This document shows positions 1 to 10,690 of a DNA stretch of 64,000 nucleotides, one piece after another. The notes under the pieces were generated by a model. The model did no database searches. It was given only the letters and a program-made list of their open reading frames with translations, and was not told where the DNA came from. A program made the translations under genes and the position numbers. The stretch's first letter is position 1; the number at the start of each line of letters is the position of its first letter. Location of the stretch: positions 8,010,501 through 8,074,500 of the forward strand of contig NC_062982.1 in the NCBI RefSeq assembly GCF_023078275.1. Direction: 5' to 3'. Origin of the DNA: Leguminivora glycinivorella. Its lineage: Eukaryota; Arthropoda; Insecta; Lepidoptera; Tortricidae.

Positions 1-490
1 AGTACCTACCTACGTTCGAGCAGATATTCCGATACTGTAGAACACTGCGATTTGTTTAGATGAGGGTCTGGATGAGACTGGATACTTGCGACTGTTCTGC
101 GACTGGACTAAACTACAGGTTTACCTACAGGATATATTTTCGTTTTTACGCTGGAACAGATACTCCGATATTCTCGACTGATATGTTAAGGTAGGGGGTC
201 TGGATATAATAGCAGCGACTGTTCTGTTTTGCAACTAGACTGACGTCGGGATTTATACAGGATTCCTTTTATTTAAATTTGTACGCCGGAGCTTGAGCCG
301 GAGATGCTTCAATACTGTCGATCACCACTATTTCTTGAGACTGGTTGGTTGAATAGTTGCGACTGTTCGAGGTATATTGCGACTGGAATGAATATATTTA
401 CATTTTTACGCCGAAGCACTCATGTAGTTGTAGGTATGTTGTCTGGATGACACTGAAAAATTAAGACTGTTTTGTTTAGTCACAGTTCGG
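1..490. repeat. degenerate satellite-like tandem repeat, ~125-135 bp unit
   Basis: About four diverged units share landmarks in the same order: an agatattCCGATA-like start, GTCTGGAT, GCGACTGTTC, GCGACTGGA and a TTTTTACGCCGGA-like end. The unit ends fall near 148-155, 283-290 and 408-415, so spacing is about 135 and 125 bp. The array probably continues upstream of the window. No coding potential. Confidence 0.55.
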
Positions 491-778
491 AAGTCAAGTT
501 TTATACAATATAATTAATGAATGAATGAGCGCTTGGTTAGAAACACATACAAACAACACAAAACAACAAATAAGCCTACATCTATGTAATTGAGTTTACA
601 AGTTAGATTGTTATAAACGATATAGACGGTACGAAACTTCAGGTGCAAGTTTCATAATCGTTCGGCTGAATTGTCTGCAATTTAAGTTCGGTCGCCGTAT
701 AAATGAGCCTTAATAATTCAAAGATGGATTATCCATTTGATATGAAAAGTAGCGGATTTATCCGTATACATAATATAG
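491..778. other. no recognisable feature
   Basis: AT-rich sequence. I see no coding region, tRNA-like box or inverted repeat here. Confidence 0.5.
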
Positions 779-976
779 TGCTACATGATACAGATGTAGT
801 TAAAAATGATATTCCTTCGCATTTTTAAGGAAACGATCGTATTTGTCATCCTAGTTCAGTCAAAATCAGTAGTTCTTGTACTGAGACTGACTGAAATACC
901 ATGACACGTTCGTATGTTACCGTAAATTGTAAAAATACGAAGAAAAATCATTTGACACTACATCTGTACTACGTAA
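779..976. mobile_element. foldback (MITE-like) element
   Basis: Imperfect inverted arms. The left end carries TACAGATGTAGTTAAAAATG and the right end its diverged complement ending CTACATCTGTACTACGT. Target duplication not resolved. Confidence 0.5.
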
Positions 977-1081
977 ATGATACGAGTGTCGCGACAAACG
1001 AAAAGTGAATCTCTTAAGAACTATCATAGCAAGGACATATAGAAATGATATTACATATATCTACTGGACATATATACTTGG

Positions 1082-1221
1082 ACAGCTTGGCAAAAGAGTA
1101 GAAATTAAAATGGCAACATCGTAGTGCCGCCATAATTCCTCGCGTATGGAGGTTCAAAAGGAATGATATTTACGATGTTGGCACTTTTTGATTTGTAGGT
1201 ACTATTCTTTTGTCGGGCTGT
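1082..1221. mobile_element. foldback (MITE-like) element
   Basis: The left end ACAGCTTGGCAAAAGAGTAG matches the complement of the right end CTATTCTTTTGTCGGGCTGT with a few mismatches. A second inner pair, GGCAACATCGTAGTGCC and ACGATGTTGGCAC, extends the stem. Confidence 0.55.
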
Positions 1222-1745
1222 AGCTACCACAGCTACCTAAACCAATTGTTTAACAACTTTCAAGTCGGGGAATAATTTCACTAAATGCTATATAATCCAT
1301 TATACCAACAATCCATTATATTTCCAAAAAGATTTGCATAAATTGTAAAACAGGCCTAAAATAAACATCGCAAGGGCATTCGCTTTCACATGATACAACA
1401 TCGAAATGAGGCAAATATTGGCGTCAAATATATACCTAACCCCTTTTGCCTCGTAGCAACAGTTCTCTCCACATGCCTATAGTAAGTTTAACCGAATAAT
1501 TAATAAATAATGTGAACAAAGAATAAATTTGACATTTACGATGCCATAAGCCACTTTGTTGACTACCTTGAGTTAACTTAGTTCAACTAGATTAAAATCG
1601 CAACACTGAAACCGCCGCCTAAACCAACTTCAGTGATCGGCCATCGTGCAAGCATCCGACGCATTTTGTTGACCTTGAAGCAATCATGACATCCGCACTA
1701 TCCGCAGACATGTCAAATATACATGACTTGCCCGCGTTAGCAGCG
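1222..1745. other. no recognisable feature
   Basis: AT-rich, no ORF above noise, no clear repeat partner inside the window. Confidence 0.45.
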
Positions 1746-1748
1746 TTA

Positions 1749-1979
1749 GGCACTGGTCCCATCGCGAGCTAGTAAGCTATGAGCTATCGGCCACAAAAAC
1801 GAACAAAAGATAAGCACTCCCGTGCAAATAAAAGAGACACGGCGATTTTGATAGCTCACCACTGGGCGAGTAACTATAAACATCGCCGTGTCTCTTTTAT
1901 TTACATGGGAGTGATTATATTTTGTTCGTTTTTATAGCCGATAGCTCATAGTTTACTAGCTCGCGATGGGACCAGTGCC
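1749..1979. mobile_element. MITE family A (GGCACTGGTCCC), PIF/Harbinger-like, TTA target duplication
   Basis: A 231-bp near-perfect palindrome. Termini are GGCACTGGTCCCATCGCGAG and its complement, flanked by TTA at 1746-1748 and 1980-1982. Other copies lie at 4250-4480 and 26330-26709. A 3-bp TWA duplication with a GGC terminus fits PIF/Harbinger; the superfamily is inference because no transposase is present. Confidence 0.85.
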
Positions 1980-2076
1980 TTAAGCCAGCCTAATCAAACG
2001 TCGAATTTCTGGAATTTTGTCGCCTCGAGTTCAAAGTACTACTCGGTAACGTCACGGCAAATAAATGATAAATTTT

Positions 2077-2195
2077 GGGGGACACCTTACCCATCAACCT
2101 TAGCCCCAAACTAGGCAAAGCTTGTACCTACCTACTATGGGCGCTAGTCGACGATATACATACTTGTACAGATAAATACACACTTCTTAAAAATA
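2077..2195 (-). mobile_element. SINE-1 tail fragment
   Basis: Complement of the 3' body of the tRNA-derived SINE seen fully at 54155-54430: GGGGACACCTTAC, then AGCCCCAAACTAGGCAAAGC and CTACTATGGGCGCTA. The head is missing. Confidence 0.7.
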
Positions 2196-2249
2196 CACTT
2201 TTCTTTTCATACAAAGTGGTTTGCACTTAATCTACATAAATGCATAGAT

Positions 2250-2345
2250 TAGACACATTGGTTATACAGTCCGATAGTCCTGGGTTCGAATCCCGGTAAG
2301 GGCATTTATTTGTCACAGATATTTGTTCCAGAGTTATGAATGGAT
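2250..2345 (+). mobile_element. SINE-1 head fragment (tRNA-derived)
   Basis: Has a polymerase III box B (GGTTCGAATCC, about 2284-2294), then CCGGTAAGGGC and the SINE-1 body start CACAGATATTTGTTCC. Box A is eroded. It lies close to, and in the opposite orientation from, the SINE-1 tail at 2077-2195, so the two are separate insertions or a rearranged pair. Confidence 0.65.
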
Positions 2346-2352
2346 TAAATTC

Positions 2353-2665
2353 GAGTTTTGAACTCTTATAATATGTAGAAACCAAAGAGGATCGAGTATT
2401 ATAGAGCGAGTTACTGTCGAAGTAAAATGTGTAATCACAGTGCATACTTAGACTGCCATCTCTCGATACAGGTTTAAAACTTTTGAACCTCAGTTTTGAC
2501 AATTTCTTAGCTTGATATGTGTTTAAATGTCAAATATTAATATTAGCGCCATCTAGCTGAGCGTAGGTGCCCCAAAGGTGTAATGCCATCTAGGCCACCG
2601 TACCTTTTTCTGTATGGTACTGACGTACGTTTTTTTCTTAGACTTTATCTGTCTATACGGATTAT
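2353..2665 (-). repeat. repeat family J, ~300 bp
   Basis: Complement of 17655-17955. Shared blocks include GAGGATCGAGTATTATAGAG, GACTGCCATCTCTCGA, AGCGCCATCTAGCTGAGCGT and GGCCACCGTACCTTTTTCTG. Class unknown. Confidence 0.75.
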
Positions 2666-3054
2666 TCTTTGGTAGAAACAAAAGAAGGTTCAAATTCAAA
2701 ATCGGAAAGTTTGTGCTGGGACTATCGAGGATAGGAAGTTAAAAAATAAGGCATCTAAATATGTCGTCTTATGCTTCGTAATGGAGTGACTTTTCTTGTA
2801 ACTAAGTACTTACACTTTACCGGAACTCTACCATAAATGAATTACAAAGGAGGCCTTATTTTACCCTTCTAGACTAAGAGCTGGCCTTGTAAAATGCCAG
2901 ATAATAATGAAAACAACGAAATGTGTAGTATAGGTACTTCTGAGTACTTCTTTGTCCAATTAATTTGTTATTTTATGTAGGCATAAATATAGGAAAAAAA
3001 TGTATTAGAGCACACAAACTTTACGTTAATATATACATATATATAAATACCATA
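2666..3054. other. no recognisable feature
   Basis: AT-rich single-copy-looking sequence with short ORFs only. Confidence 0.4.
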
Positions 3055-3143
3055 TAAAATGGTTGGTTAACCCTCCATTTTATATGGTATTTGACAGATG
3101 ACAGCTCACTAACCCTGAGTTAAGTGATTGGTGCAAGTGGGCC
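3055..3143. mobile_element. MITE family W fragment
   Basis: Matches 17039-17133: TTAACCCTCCATTTTATATGG, then GACAGATGACAGC, then the right end TTGGTGCAAGTGGGCC followed by TTA. The left terminus is missing. Confidence 0.65.
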
Positions 3144-3301
3144 TTAGACACCTAAGTCATGCCACTGACGCCACACACCAACGGTGTTTAAAATATGACC
3201 AATTTAGGCAAGCGCGTAAAGCGGGGCAATTTAATGCGCGAAATTTGAAATTCGCTTAGCTAGCGAATAAGCGGAAAGCGAGGTTGCCTAAACCGGAGTA
3301 C

Positions 3302-3640
3302 CTATTACCATATAATACGGGACAGACAAACCCCATACAAAAAAAGCGTAGCCCTGAAATGTATGGGCCTTTTAGAGTTAAAAACTAGATGGCGTTGGTT
3401 CGCAGATTGGAAGTGGACAAAATCATATTTTCCCAAAAATATTTGTATATATAATATGTTTTTATTTTTTATAAGAACAAATGACATGTTTTTTTATTTT
3501 GATACAATGATATCACGTCAATTTACATTTTGAAAAAAAAAAAAAAAATTATACATATATTATTTGTAGACATCATCAGTGTAGATATTTAGTATTTAAT
3601 AGATGGCGCTAAAAAAATAATGGAGGTACGATTCTTAGAA
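3302..3640 (+). repeat. repeat family K
   Basis: Copies at 42169-42350 (reverse) and 62343-62615. Shared blocks: ACCATATAATACGGGA, AAACTAGATGGCG, AAAATCATATTTTCCC, CATCATCAGTGTAG and TGGCGCTAAAAAA. The 60-codon ORF on the minus strand here is not supported as a gene. Confidence 0.75.
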
Positions 3641-4005
3641 TGAAGATTGTTTAAATATTCATTGATTGATTGATTTCTTACTATGAAGTATGAAGGTTGT
3701 ATTGATTAAAATAAATAATCCCTGCTATTACTGTACCATTTTTCGGGACTAGCTCTTCTCTTACGAGTTAAAAATACTTCATCTTCTTCAACGTGATATT
3801 TATATTCGAGTTTCCGCTCACTGTTCCCTGAGGTCTTTTGTTCAACAATCATATTAATGCAATCCATTAATGTGAATTTCATTCATGAAAGGATTAACAC
3901 CTACGTGGTAAAGTTTGGCGCTTTGTATAACTTTATAATTAAATCTGGGTGATGAGTGCTAAACTAAAATGTCATATTAGGTAACGAATCAAATTATGTT
4001 ATAAA
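3641..4005. other. no recognisable feature
   Basis: AT-rich. Nothing recognised. Confidence 0.4.
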
Positions 4006-4105
4006 TAGTTATTTGTTTTACGGGGCAAAGTTGTTGTTTAACCGCACGTGCCCGTATGATACCCGAGCAAGCGAAAGATTCCAATATTGAACCGCAAGTG
4101 CTCGC
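4006..4105 (+). repeat. repeat family H, 5' fragment
   Basis: Begins AATAGTTATTTGTTTTACGG and continues GGCAAAGTTGT, as in the fuller copies at 7325-7735 and 44180-44675. Confidence 0.6.
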
Positions 4106-4222
4106 TACAGCAAATGGAGAGAGCAGCGGAGCTATATTCGCATCTATGTATTAATCACCAATTGGCCGTCCCTTCGTATAATAGGTACTAACAATAACAA
4201 TTTTCTTTCCTCAAAACCGTAA

Positions 4223-4600
4223 GGCACTAGTCCCACAAAAAGCGAGTAAGGCACTGGTCCCACCGCGAGCTAGTAAGCTATGAGCTATCGGCTATAAAAA
4301 CGAACAAAATATAAGCACTCCCGTGCAAATAAAAGAGACACGGCGATATTGATAGCTCACCGCTAGGCGAGTAACTATAAACTTCGCCGTGTCTCTTTTA
4401 TTTACGCGGGAGTGATTATCTTCTGTTCGTTTTTATAGCCGATAGCTCATAGTTTACTAGCTCGCGGTGGGACCAGTGCCTAAGCTATGAGCTATCGGCG
4501 ATAGAAAGAAACAAAAGATAGAGAGCGACTATCTTGTAAATAAAAGAGAGAGAGCGAGCGATTAATAGTTCACTCATAATCACGTCTCTTTTTTTTTTTC
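4223..4600. mobile_element. MITE family A, old copy split by a younger copy
   Basis: The left 27 bp (GGCACTAGTCCCAC... to 4249) and a right part resuming at 4481 (TAAGCTATGAGCTATCGGCG) are two pieces of one diverged family A element. The intact copy at 4250-4480 sits between them. The interruption falls at the internal TAA, which is duplicated. The right end decays into a T-rich stretch near 4600. TAA also precedes the outer left end at 4220-4222. Confidence 0.8.
4250..4480. mobile_element. MITE family A, intact copy inserted in another family A copy
   Basis: A 231-bp palindrome with GGCACTGGTCCCACCGCGAG termini, flanked by TAA at 4247-4249 and 4481-4483. Same length as the copy at 1749-1979. 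Confidence 0.88.
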
Positions 4601-4623
4601 CTCATATTATATATTTTTCTATT

Positions 4624-5055
4624 CATAGAGGAATAAGTAAGGGAAGAGTTGTAACTCCATACATCAGTAAATGCGGGTTATTTGTATAGGCATAGTTAAG
4701 TGACATCCAGCGACAATCACGCGTCAACTAGCGTAAATTATCAGTACTGCTAATTGTCAATAGATGTCGCGGCGAACGAAAAGTCTAATACTCACCAATT
4801 TTTAGCTAATATTACCATAGTATTAATCAGTATTCTGTTTTCAATTCCTTCTGCTTGTAATATAAGTTGTAAACTGTTCTAATATTAAATTTTTGGCAGA
4901 CGAGACACAGTTGCCACCTAGTATCGAGTAGCGGTACTGATAATTCACGCTATTTGACGCATGATTGTCGCTAGATGTCACTTAACTATGCCTATAAAAA
5001 TAACCCGCATTTACTGATGTATGGATTACAACACTTTGTTACTTATTCCTCTATG
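4624..5055. mobile_element. foldback MITE family L, ~430 bp with ~125-bp TIRs
   Basis: The termini CATAGAGGAATAAGTAAGGG and its complement extend about 125 bp inward. The flanks tttctatt (4616-4623) and cttctatt (5056-5063) could be an 8-bp target duplication with one mismatch, which would suit hAT. Second full copy at 57956-58410, fragment at 28930-29020. Confidence 0.8.
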
Positions 5056-5639
5056 CTTCTATTTGCACGGGAACATCTACATCTTTGTATTCGTTTCTAT
5101 CGTATCACTGTGAGAAAATACAACCAGTTTTCATGTTCGTTCAACAAGTTTTTTGGTTAAAATAGCGCCTACGTGCTCTTTGGTTCAAACAACAAGCTAC
5201 TTGTCATTTGAATCGGCAATATATTTGAATCAACAAGTCGATTTTATAAAAACAACCTGACACATATTGTTTTAAACATACGTTTGGTTGATTCAAACGG
5301 ATAAACCGCAACAAGTCGAACTTGTTAAATTCACAATGCAAATTTCTCTCAGTGATAGATAGCTCACACGTTGCAGCATCCACTCACATGATGTATCACG
5401 CAAGTAAACTGATAAACCTACGTGTCTCATGTCTATGAAATTCCCTAAATATCTAAATACATACTCAGTAACGACGGTAACGAATTTGATAACGTAATCT
5501 ACGTTACCTTATCTCGTTATTGAGCTTAGCAATTGAGTAGGTACTTGATATTAGACACCTTTGTTACGCGTGTACGTTTCGCAATAGGTACTTAAGTATA
5601 TAAATGTATAGATAATGACTTTATTCAATTCTTTATTTT
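5056..5639. other. no recognisable feature
   Basis: AT-rich. Nothing recognised beyond short ORFs. Confidence 0.4.
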
Positions 5640-5775
5640 TTCTTTATTCAAATGTATAGAAATGACTTTATTCAAGGTCAAATTACTTTACCCACTAGTG
5701 GATAAAATGCGTTTTTACCCGCTGGTATTAAAGGACAAAACACGTGTTTCCGAGCTAGTGAGAGGAAAATAATTA
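5640..5775 (+). repeat. repeat family H, 3' fragment
   Basis: Near-identical to the 3' part of the copy at 7325-7735: CTTTATTCAAGGTCAAATTA, CCCACTAGTGGATAAAATGC and GTTTCCGAGCTAGTGAG. Confidence 0.75.
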
Positions 5776-5871
5776 TACCTACTACTTACACTGAATTTTC
5801 CAACATTACATAATGTAAAAGGCGGAAAAAGATTAAATGGACAGTTTTTGATGGTCAACGATTAGATAAAA

Positions 5872-6005
5872 TGTGTCGCTTAGCTTCAAACTTGGGTAAA
5901 TCCATTCTGCTATAAAGTTGATTATCTTACAGATCATAATATTTTTTTTATTGAATCAACCTTAAAGCAGAATGGATTTACCCAAGTTTGAAGTAAAGCT
6001 ACACA
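5872..6005. mobile_element. foldback MITE, ~50-bp near-perfect TIRs
   Basis: The left arm TGTGTCGCTTAGCTTCAAAC continuing through CATTCTGC is matched by the complement on the right, ending AAGTAAAGCTACACA. The loop is AT-rich. Confidence 0.75.
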
Positions 6006-6154
6006 AATATTCTTCACATTTTTGACAAGACTAAGTGGTGCAGTAAAGATATTTATAACAAAAGAACATCGTCACTACTTTGAAAAAATCTCGTATCTCA
6101 GGCTGCTCCTCAGTAAAGAACGCAGTAAGTCTATATGCATTCCATACATATTAC

Positions 6155-6235
6155 AATTTTAGTTTCATTGACAGACGATGTTGGACAAATAAATAATTCT
6201 GTATTCTGTATTCTGTATTCTGTATTCTGTAAAAA
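6155..6235 (+). repeat. ATTCTGT short tandem array at a retroelement-like 3' end
   Basis: About five copies of ATTCTGT follow GACGATGTTGGACAAATAAATA. Short tandem tails of this kind are typical of RTE/CR1-like LINE 3' ends; that assignment is inference. Confidence 0.6.
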
Positions 6236-7324
6236 AGATACAAGTTTTTTAAAAAGTAGTAACGACATGTATGTACTTAACCAAAAGATAAGGAAATAAT
6301 ACTTTAGGTACTTTCTAGAACAGCAATTGAATTAATTTATTTATCGAGTCCTTCTAATTCTTTTAAATCTATGTGGCCTGTTTCTTTTACTTGTTTTGCA
6401 ACCATACAGTTGTAAGTTTTTTCAACTTCATCGAAGAATTATTTTTTGCTCGATACAGAAAGTTATAAATAAATTAAAGCCTAATAAATACTTTGCAATC
6501 AGTTTCGATCTTACCTAGAAAGTTAGAATAGAAGTATAAATAGGTAGGTACTTTAATAAAAAATATTCAGGAAGTTTTCTTAGGTACTTATGTACTTGAA
6601 TAAATAAGCTTCTCTGTCTATAGGTACATTCGGATTTCCTAATAATTATCACTGTCAATAGTTACTTTTCTTTTAACAAAAATATCCGATTTTGATAGTG
6701 ATATTTCCTATTTAGGCCTATTTGACGTACCTACAGTCGAGTTAGTTGAAAATTGAGTAGTTACATGTATATATACCTACACACTTATGTACCTACAAAT
6801 GGGCCTGTCTATATAGGTGCGGTGCGGCGTCGCGTCTCAAAAACGTAACTAAATCTAAGGAATTTTTATTTTAAGAAATTCCTATAGGAGTCGAGCCATA
6901 TTTTTACAGCTTCCCACCCTTTTAGCTTCAATTTTGTACCAATCACTTTTATATTTTAGTGGCAAGTCTCTACTTGTACCGATTTATTTTATTTTAAAAA
7001 CTACTTAAAACTTGTGTGAAGTTTCGACAATATCACAAGTTGATCGGTTTCGTTGATTAAAATAAAATATCAGGTGTGGCGTGATTTATCAGAAAATATT
7101 CGTACAACAGTGATGCGTCATTCAGTTAGTAGTTTTAGTGTTTGTTTTAAATTTCTATTAACAAAATAAAAGCATTCTAAGCTGACGTGACAAATTGGGA
7201 TATACAGATTAATTTAATCTTAATCCGTGAAAGACAGATTAGCTTGAAAACTTTTGGCAGCGAAACAAAATCACAAAATACAATTTAGGTGGACTAATTT
7301 GTAGACGCCGAGAATTTGCTTTTT
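6236..7324. other. no recognisable feature
   Basis: About 1.1 kb of AT-rich sequence without coding potential, TIRs or internal repeats that I can see. Confidence 0.4.
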
Positions 7325-7735
7325 GCAAAATAGTTATTTGTTATACAAGGGGGCAAAGTTGTATTTTAACGCCGAGTGTGGAATTGAAAAACGAGCAAGT
7401 GAAAGGATTCTATAGTTGAACTTGCGAGTTTTTTAACACACGAGAAGTAAAATATATTTGCACCCGAGTGTAACACAAAACTTTTCCCCTCACTATAGCG
7501 AGGAAACTACAACGCAAAAAATGCGTCTATCACTGCTTCCAGTAGTTCCACAGGTGGTAAATCATCTTTATTACTAGATTCACCTGCTTTTATCAATTTT
7601 AAAGCAGTTAATTTGACTTTATTCAAGGTCAAATTACTTTACCCACTAGTGGATAAAATGCGTTTTTACCCGCTGGTATTAAAGGACAAAACACGTGTTT
7701 CCGAGCTAGAGAGGGGAAAAATAATAAGTATAATA
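7325..7735 (+). repeat. repeat family H, near-complete copy
   Basis: Starts AATAGTTATTTGTTATACAA and ends GTGTTTCCGAGCTAGAGAGG. The segment 7613-7735 can be read as a peptide (KVKLLYPLVDKMRF...) that is also readable in the other copies, but the copies match equally at DNA level, so this is not evidence for a gene. Confidence 0.7.
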
Positions 7736-8039
7736 ACTTTTAAAATATTAAAAGAAACTCGGGCTACATTACGACCTGTAAAAAAACTTACCGGCCTATT
7801 ATATTTTTCCTTAAGAATTTTGTACCTACATCGAAACCAGCTAAATAATAATATCTCGCACGAAAATATTCTCATATTATCACTAAATAAGGACAAACAA
7901 ATAAATATCAAGTCCGCTAGGTATATACCTATACTAATAACTAAATAAATTCATAATTACTAATAAAATTAGAAGTCAACTACTCACTAAATCCACTCCC
8001 TCCCGCTGCAAAGGAGCTAGGTAGAAATTACCTATTTTT

Positions 8040-8260
8040 AACCCCCGACGCAAAAACGAAGGGGTTTATAAGTTTGACGTGTCTGTCTGCGTGTTTGTCT
8101 GTCTGTCTGTCTGTTTATTTGTCTGTCGGTGTGTGTGTGGCTGTCTGTGGCGTCGCAGCTCCCGAACGGATGAACCGATTTAGATTTAGTTTTTTTTGTC
8201 TGAAAGCTGTTAGTCGGGAGTGTTCTTAGCCACCGAGTGAAATAAATCCATCAATTAATT
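8040..8260 (+). repeat. interspersed repeat with GTCT-rich stretch
   Basis: ACCCCCGACGCAAAAACGAA followed by GTTTGACGTGTCTGTC and a run of GTCT/TCTG repeats, then CCCGAACGGATGAACCGATT. The reverse orientation of the same start is visible near 40320-40400 (AACACCCCGTCGTTTTTGGG). Confidence 0.55.
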
Positions 8261-8394
8261 ACACATTTATGATTCAAAATCATCATTCAAAGGTCAATTC
8301 TACCAGCCAGCTTAGGACATGATTTGTATGAAATAACTTTTTACTTTTGTGGAAATGGACATTTTTCAATCGTTTTTGAAGAATTAAAGAAAAG

Positions 8395-8665
8395 AGACTG
8401 TCAGCACACCTCGGACACTGGCGGTCAAATATATGAAAGAGGCGCGTTCCTAACACACAGTCTAAGCTCGTGTAGGTGAACGCGTACTATGCTTGTATGA
8501 GTGACATATGACAGGTCGACTGTTCGCGTTTTTGACAGGCGGTAACTGTGAGGTAACCGAGAGGGGGTGGGCGGCACTTTCAGCGGGGAGCGGGAGTAGG
8601 AGCGGGAGTAGGGAGCAGTATGGACTGTACGATAGTACTCTTTATTATACTGTGCTGTCAGTTGG
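8395..8665 (+). repeat. repeat family M
   Basis: Shares CACACCTCGGACA, CTAAGCTCGTGTAGG, ATGACAGGTCGACTG and GCACTTTCAGCGG with 57195-57410. Its 3' part recurs inverted at 55300-55460. Confidence 0.7.
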
Positions 8666-9012
8666 TGTGGCGAAAAAATAATTCAGTCTTTATTTTTCTT
8701 CTTTTGTTTTCGTGCAACTTTTATGAAATCATTTTGTGCTTTTGCCTGATGACGTAGTATTTTATAATCCTTATGTAAGAAACAAGGAGGTATATGAGAT
8801 TTTCTTCAACTTTGTCTTTGTTTTTATAACTTTTAAGTAGGTACTTTTTGTTTCTGGAATAAATTGAAAATATCCGTCTTTCCCAGTACGAGTATTCGTT
8901 TTGTGTTCAAATTAAAACTTGTTAAGATACTTATTCTCGTTTTGACTTCTGAGAAGGCATTTTTTGTTAAATGCCTGTTGACTCGACATCCGAGTTTCGA
9001 GATAATTATGTA

Positions 9013-9446
9013 CAGTCAACCAATTGGAACCCTAAGCCACTTCTACAACCATGTCAAAATGACAAGCAGTAAAAGATTTCTTACAATCTGATTTAAAACG
9101 TCACTATGACAAAGTTCTACAGTGGTTCCAATTGGTTGACTTGACTATCATCATCCTCCTTGCGTTATCCCGGCATTTGCCACGGCTCATGGGAGCCTGG
9201 GGTCCGCTTTGACAACTAATCCCAAAATTTGGCGTAGGCATTAGTTTTTACGAAGGCCTTGTTGGAATTAGTCCGGTTTCCTCACGATGTTTTTCTTCAC
9301 CGAAAAGCGACTGGCAAATATCAAATGACATTTCGCACATAAGTTCAGAAAAACTCATTGGTACGAGCCGGGTTCGAACCCGCGACCTCCGGATCGAAAG
9401 TCGCACGCTCTTACCACTAGGCCACCAGCGCCTGTACACTTGACTG
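9013..9446. mobile_element. mariner-type MITE with a SINE inserted in its right end
   Basis: Palindrome CAGTCAACCAATTGGAACC near 9013 matches GGTTCCAATTGGTTGACTTG near 9123-9142, with TA at 9011-9012. The right terminus is cut at 9146 by the SINE and resumes after it, finishing at GTA (9446-9448). Confidence 0.7.
9147..9437 (-). mobile_element. SINE-2, tRNA-derived, GATGAT-tailed, full copy
   Basis: On the minus strand it reads GCGCTGGTGGCCTAGTGGTA (box A region), then GGGTTCGAACCC (box B), a body with AACATCGTGAGGAAACCGGA, and a 3' end CAAGGAGGATGATGAT. It is flanked by an 8-bp target duplication, ACTTGACT, at 9139-9146 and 9438-9445. Second copy on the plus strand at 47049-47375. The GAT-rich tail resembles the RTE LINE tail at 37018, which suggests RTE machinery mobilises it (inference). 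Confidence 0.85.
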
Positions 9447-9448
9447 TA

Positions 9449-9545
9449 CAGTCAGCCAAAAAAGTGGTTTACCACTTTTCGACCTTGAGTATAAAAAATT
9501 AAAAATAGAGTCGAAATTTGTAAACCACTTTCTTGGCTGACCATG
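9449..9545. mobile_element. second mariner-type MITE abutting the first
   Basis: CAGTCAGCCAAAAAAGTGG matches the complement of CCACTTTCTTGGCTGAC. It starts directly at the TA (9447-9448) that also ends the previous MITE, so the two share one TA. Confidence 0.65.
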
Positions 9546-9801
9546 ACCGGACGTATACATTTAGGTAACCGTGCTTAAGTAGGAAACAACAATTAATGGA
9601 AGTTTCTTATGGGCGGTGGTATGTTATTCCAGCATTTTGTAGTGGCATATCTAAAGCTGCTACGAAATGCAGCTGCATTGTGCCGTGGACAGATGAGATG
9701 TAGACGCTTAACAAGCCTAAAATGAGAAAATTACAAATTTTTCAATGATTTCCTATAATAAATTTTAAACAAACTTTTATAACTATACCAAAGTTAGTAA
9801 A
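9546..9801. other. no recognisable feature
   Basis: Nothing recognised. Confidence 0.4.
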
Positions 9802-10052
9802 TCCATACTTATAATATTATAAATGGGAAAGTGTGTGTGTCTGTTTGTTTGTCCGTCTTTCACGGAAAATGGAGCGATGAATTAACGTGATTTTTTAAGT
9901 GGAGATAGTGGAAAGGATGGAGAGTGACATAGGCTACCTTTTGTGTCTTTCTTATCCCTCACTTCTTTAAAATGGGGGTGGAAGTATGTATGGAGATGGA
10001 GCATTCCCCTATTTTCGAATTTAATGCGAACGAAGCCGCGGGAAAAAGTTTT
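9802..10052 (+). mobile_element. Lep1-type non-autonomous Helitron (3' end eroded)
   Basis: Starts TCCATACTTATAATATTATA, then GGGAAAGTGTGTGTGTCTG and GTCCGTCTTTCACGG, and ends in GCGAACGAAGCCGCGGG without the usual CTAG. Sister copies at 50534-50689, 54783-54962 and 62699-62932 keep a 3' CTRR. Confidence 0.75.
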
Positions 10053-10336
10053 TAAAGTGTATATTTGAATCCACCAAGAAAGAAGAACATAACACAAATG
10101 CAAACAATTATAGGCATATAATATAGTCCCATTGTTTTCATATGTAATTGAAAAGCGCGTAATTACAAAAACAAGATGCTAACAAAAACAATGCTTTTTA
10201 CCAGAAAAGCTGCGAGCGAGGAGAGCCAAAAGCTTAATTAACTACTTGCAACTTAGTCTTTATTTTAAGTATACACGCACATACATATACATAACTGTAT
10301 TCCTATAGAGCTATGCAGAGCATATGAAACAGTCTA

Positions 10337-10690
10337 GCCGAAGTGACAATCGTTGGAGTTACCAACGTGGCGATCGAAACGCTTCCTGGCTCTCTCGCGC
10401 CAGCGATAGGGAGAGGCTAGCTACGAAAAGTAACGAAGCGTAAGCGATTGTTACGTTGGCCACCTTGAAAATGAAAATGAAAAAATGAAAATGAAAATTA
10501 AATATTTATTTTACAAGTAGGCATATTACAATGCGCATATGAACGTCAAATAAAGCTACGCTGGCTCTAACCCTACGTCTCAGCCTCGAGAAGATTTCAG
10601 TCCCCCCCTCAGTTGGAAGATATCCACTATGGGACCGACAAAAAACTCGGCGGGCCACTTCTTTTCAAAACAGAACATATTTTAATGAAC
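10337..10690 (-). repeat. eroded palindrome, TGAAAA microsatellite and LINE 3' end
   Basis: 10337-10465 is a loosely palindromic segment (GACAATCGTTGGAG near its left end, AAGCGATTGTTACG near its right). At 10466-10498 a TGAAAA array abuts sequence ending AAAAACTCGGCGGGCCACTT, a common lepidopteran LINE 3' region on the minus strand with the microsatellite as its tail. Confidence 0.55.

Noticed and set aside
4250..4480. A hairpin precursor such as a microRNA
   Set aside because: It is a multi-copy palindromic MITE with target duplications; the hairpin is explained by the transposon.
4975..5160. 61-codon plus-strand ORF
   Set aside because: Lies in the right arm of MITE L and continues past its edge with no codon signal.
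9360..9435. A tRNA gene on the minus strand
   Set aside because: Same reason: it continues into a SINE body and is bounded by a target duplication.
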